64,000 bases of DNA. Origin: Roseiarcus sp963824475. GTDB lineage: Bacteria; Pseudomonadota; Alphaproteobacteria; Rhizobiales; Beijerinckiaceae. Under the pieces are notes generated by a model. That model ran no database searches, was not told the DNA's origin, and was given only the letters and a program-made list of their open reading frames with translations. Each line of letters begins with the position of its first letter. Position 1 is the stretch's first letter. The stretch is taken from assembly GCA_963824475.1 (NCBI GenBank), contig CAWGPR010000012.1, positions 806,001 to 870,000 of the forward strand, given 5' to 3'. Positions 63,595 to 64,000 of the stretch are shown here, one piece after another. A program made the translations under genes and the position numbers.

Positions 63595-64000
63595 ATGACC
63601 GGGCGTAAAAGGGGCCGCTTCATCACGCTCGAGGGCGGGGAGGGCGCCGGGAAGTCGGTGCAGGCCAAGCGGCTGACGGAGCGCCTCGCCGCGCTCGGGC
63701 TTGCCGTCGTCGGCACGCGCGAGCCGGGTGGCTCGCCCGGCGCGGAGGCTTTGCGCGAGGCGATCCTTTCCGGCTTCGCGGCCGATTTCAGCCCCGCCGG
63801 GCAGGCGCTCATGTTCGCCGCGGCGCGTGTCGACCATCTCGACAAGACAATTCTGTCGGCGCTTGCGAGCGGCGCCTGGGTCGTCTCCGATCGGTTCGCC
63901 GATTCCACCCGCGCCTATCAGGGCGCGGCGGGAAATCTGCCGCCGGAATTCATCGCCTCTCTCGAGCGCCTGACCGTGGGGGCGAACCGGCCCGACCTGA
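63595..64000 (+). CDS. tmk: Thymidylate kinase (C-terminus cut by window edge)
   Basis: dTMP kinase, makes dTDP for DNA synthesis. The P-loop is FITLEGGEGAGKSVQAKRLT, then the DR-type TREPGGSPGAE motif and SDRFADSTRAYQGAAG, the conserved dTMP-binding region. 135 codons are visible before the right edge. In alphaproteobacteria tmk is usually followed by holB, which would lie outside the window. Confidence 0.95.
   Translation, partial: MTGRKRGRFITLEGGEGAGKSVQAKRLTERLAALGLAVVGTREPGGSPGAEALREAILSGFAADFSPAGQALMFAAARVDHLDKTILSALASGAWVVSDRFADSTRAYQGAAGNLPPEFIASLERLTVGANRPDL

Overview
The window is a GC-rich chromosomal segment of an alphaproteobacterium, most likely a member of the Hyphomicrobiales (Rhizobiales), possibly Beijerinckiaceae-like. 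This is inferred from gene content: an NdufS4-type complex I accessory subunit, hflKC, guaB near rsmB, rlpA near tmk, a DUF3309 micro-protein, and two Ku genes beside ligD. It also fits the many short palindromic repeats typical of this order. No phage, plasmid origin or CRISPR array was seen.

Layout. 1-3 kb: hflC (partial), hflK and rlmN on the minus strand. 3-14 kb: a vapBC toxin-antitoxin pair with a visible promoter and operator, guaC, an IS630 element, a GST, an SDR, a membrane-anchored trehalose-6-phosphate synthase, a small monooxygenase, a Uma2 protein, guaB and a tiny lipoprotein. 14-21 kb: an outer-membrane barrel protein, an acyl-CoA dehydrogenase, a stress-like cluster (HPF/RaiA, host-attachment/baeRF-type protein, phosphoribosyltransferase, a protein with a histone-H1-like tail) and an rsmB-type methyltransferase. 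21-28.6 kb: a decayed membrane-protein gene, a TRAP transporter (dctPQM), then a MITE, an IS630 and an IS5-type element stacked end to end and sharing CTAG junctions. 28.7-33.4 kb: aspS, tRNA-Pro, the NdufS4-like gene, tRNA-Arg, an IS481 element and an aldose 1-epimerase-like gene. 34-41 kb: a minus-strand sugar/sugar-acid locus (SDR with a frameshift, AraF-like binding protein, ATPase, permease, galactonate-dehydratase-like enzyme, GntR regulator). 41-53 kb: DUF763 protein, PhoB-like regulator, small secreted and membrane proteins, a frameshifted patatin, a GntP-type permease, a membrane-bound phosphoesterase and an AI-2E-family permease. 53-60 kb: a non-homologous end-joining cluster (ku, ligD, ku) followed by an AI-2E-family permease, DUF883 and DUF3309 membrane proteins and YjbQ. 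60.8-64 kb: rlpA, a second copy of a promoter-bearing intergenic repeat, a near-perfect copy of the rlpA 3' end, a DHFR-like reductase and the start of tmk.

The strongest unexplained signal is a roughly 270-bp intergenic repeat present twice (about 33.46-33.73 kb and 62.16-62.44 kb). In both copies it carries a near-consensus sigma70 promoter (TTGACA, 17 bp, TATAC) on the minus strand and ends in a palindrome, while small reading frames inside it are not conserved. It looks like a repeated small-RNA gene. The second theme is heavy use of CTAG as an insertion site by several unrelated element types. The third is a set of five genes, each broken by what looks like a single-base change, which means either active gene decay or residual sequence errors.
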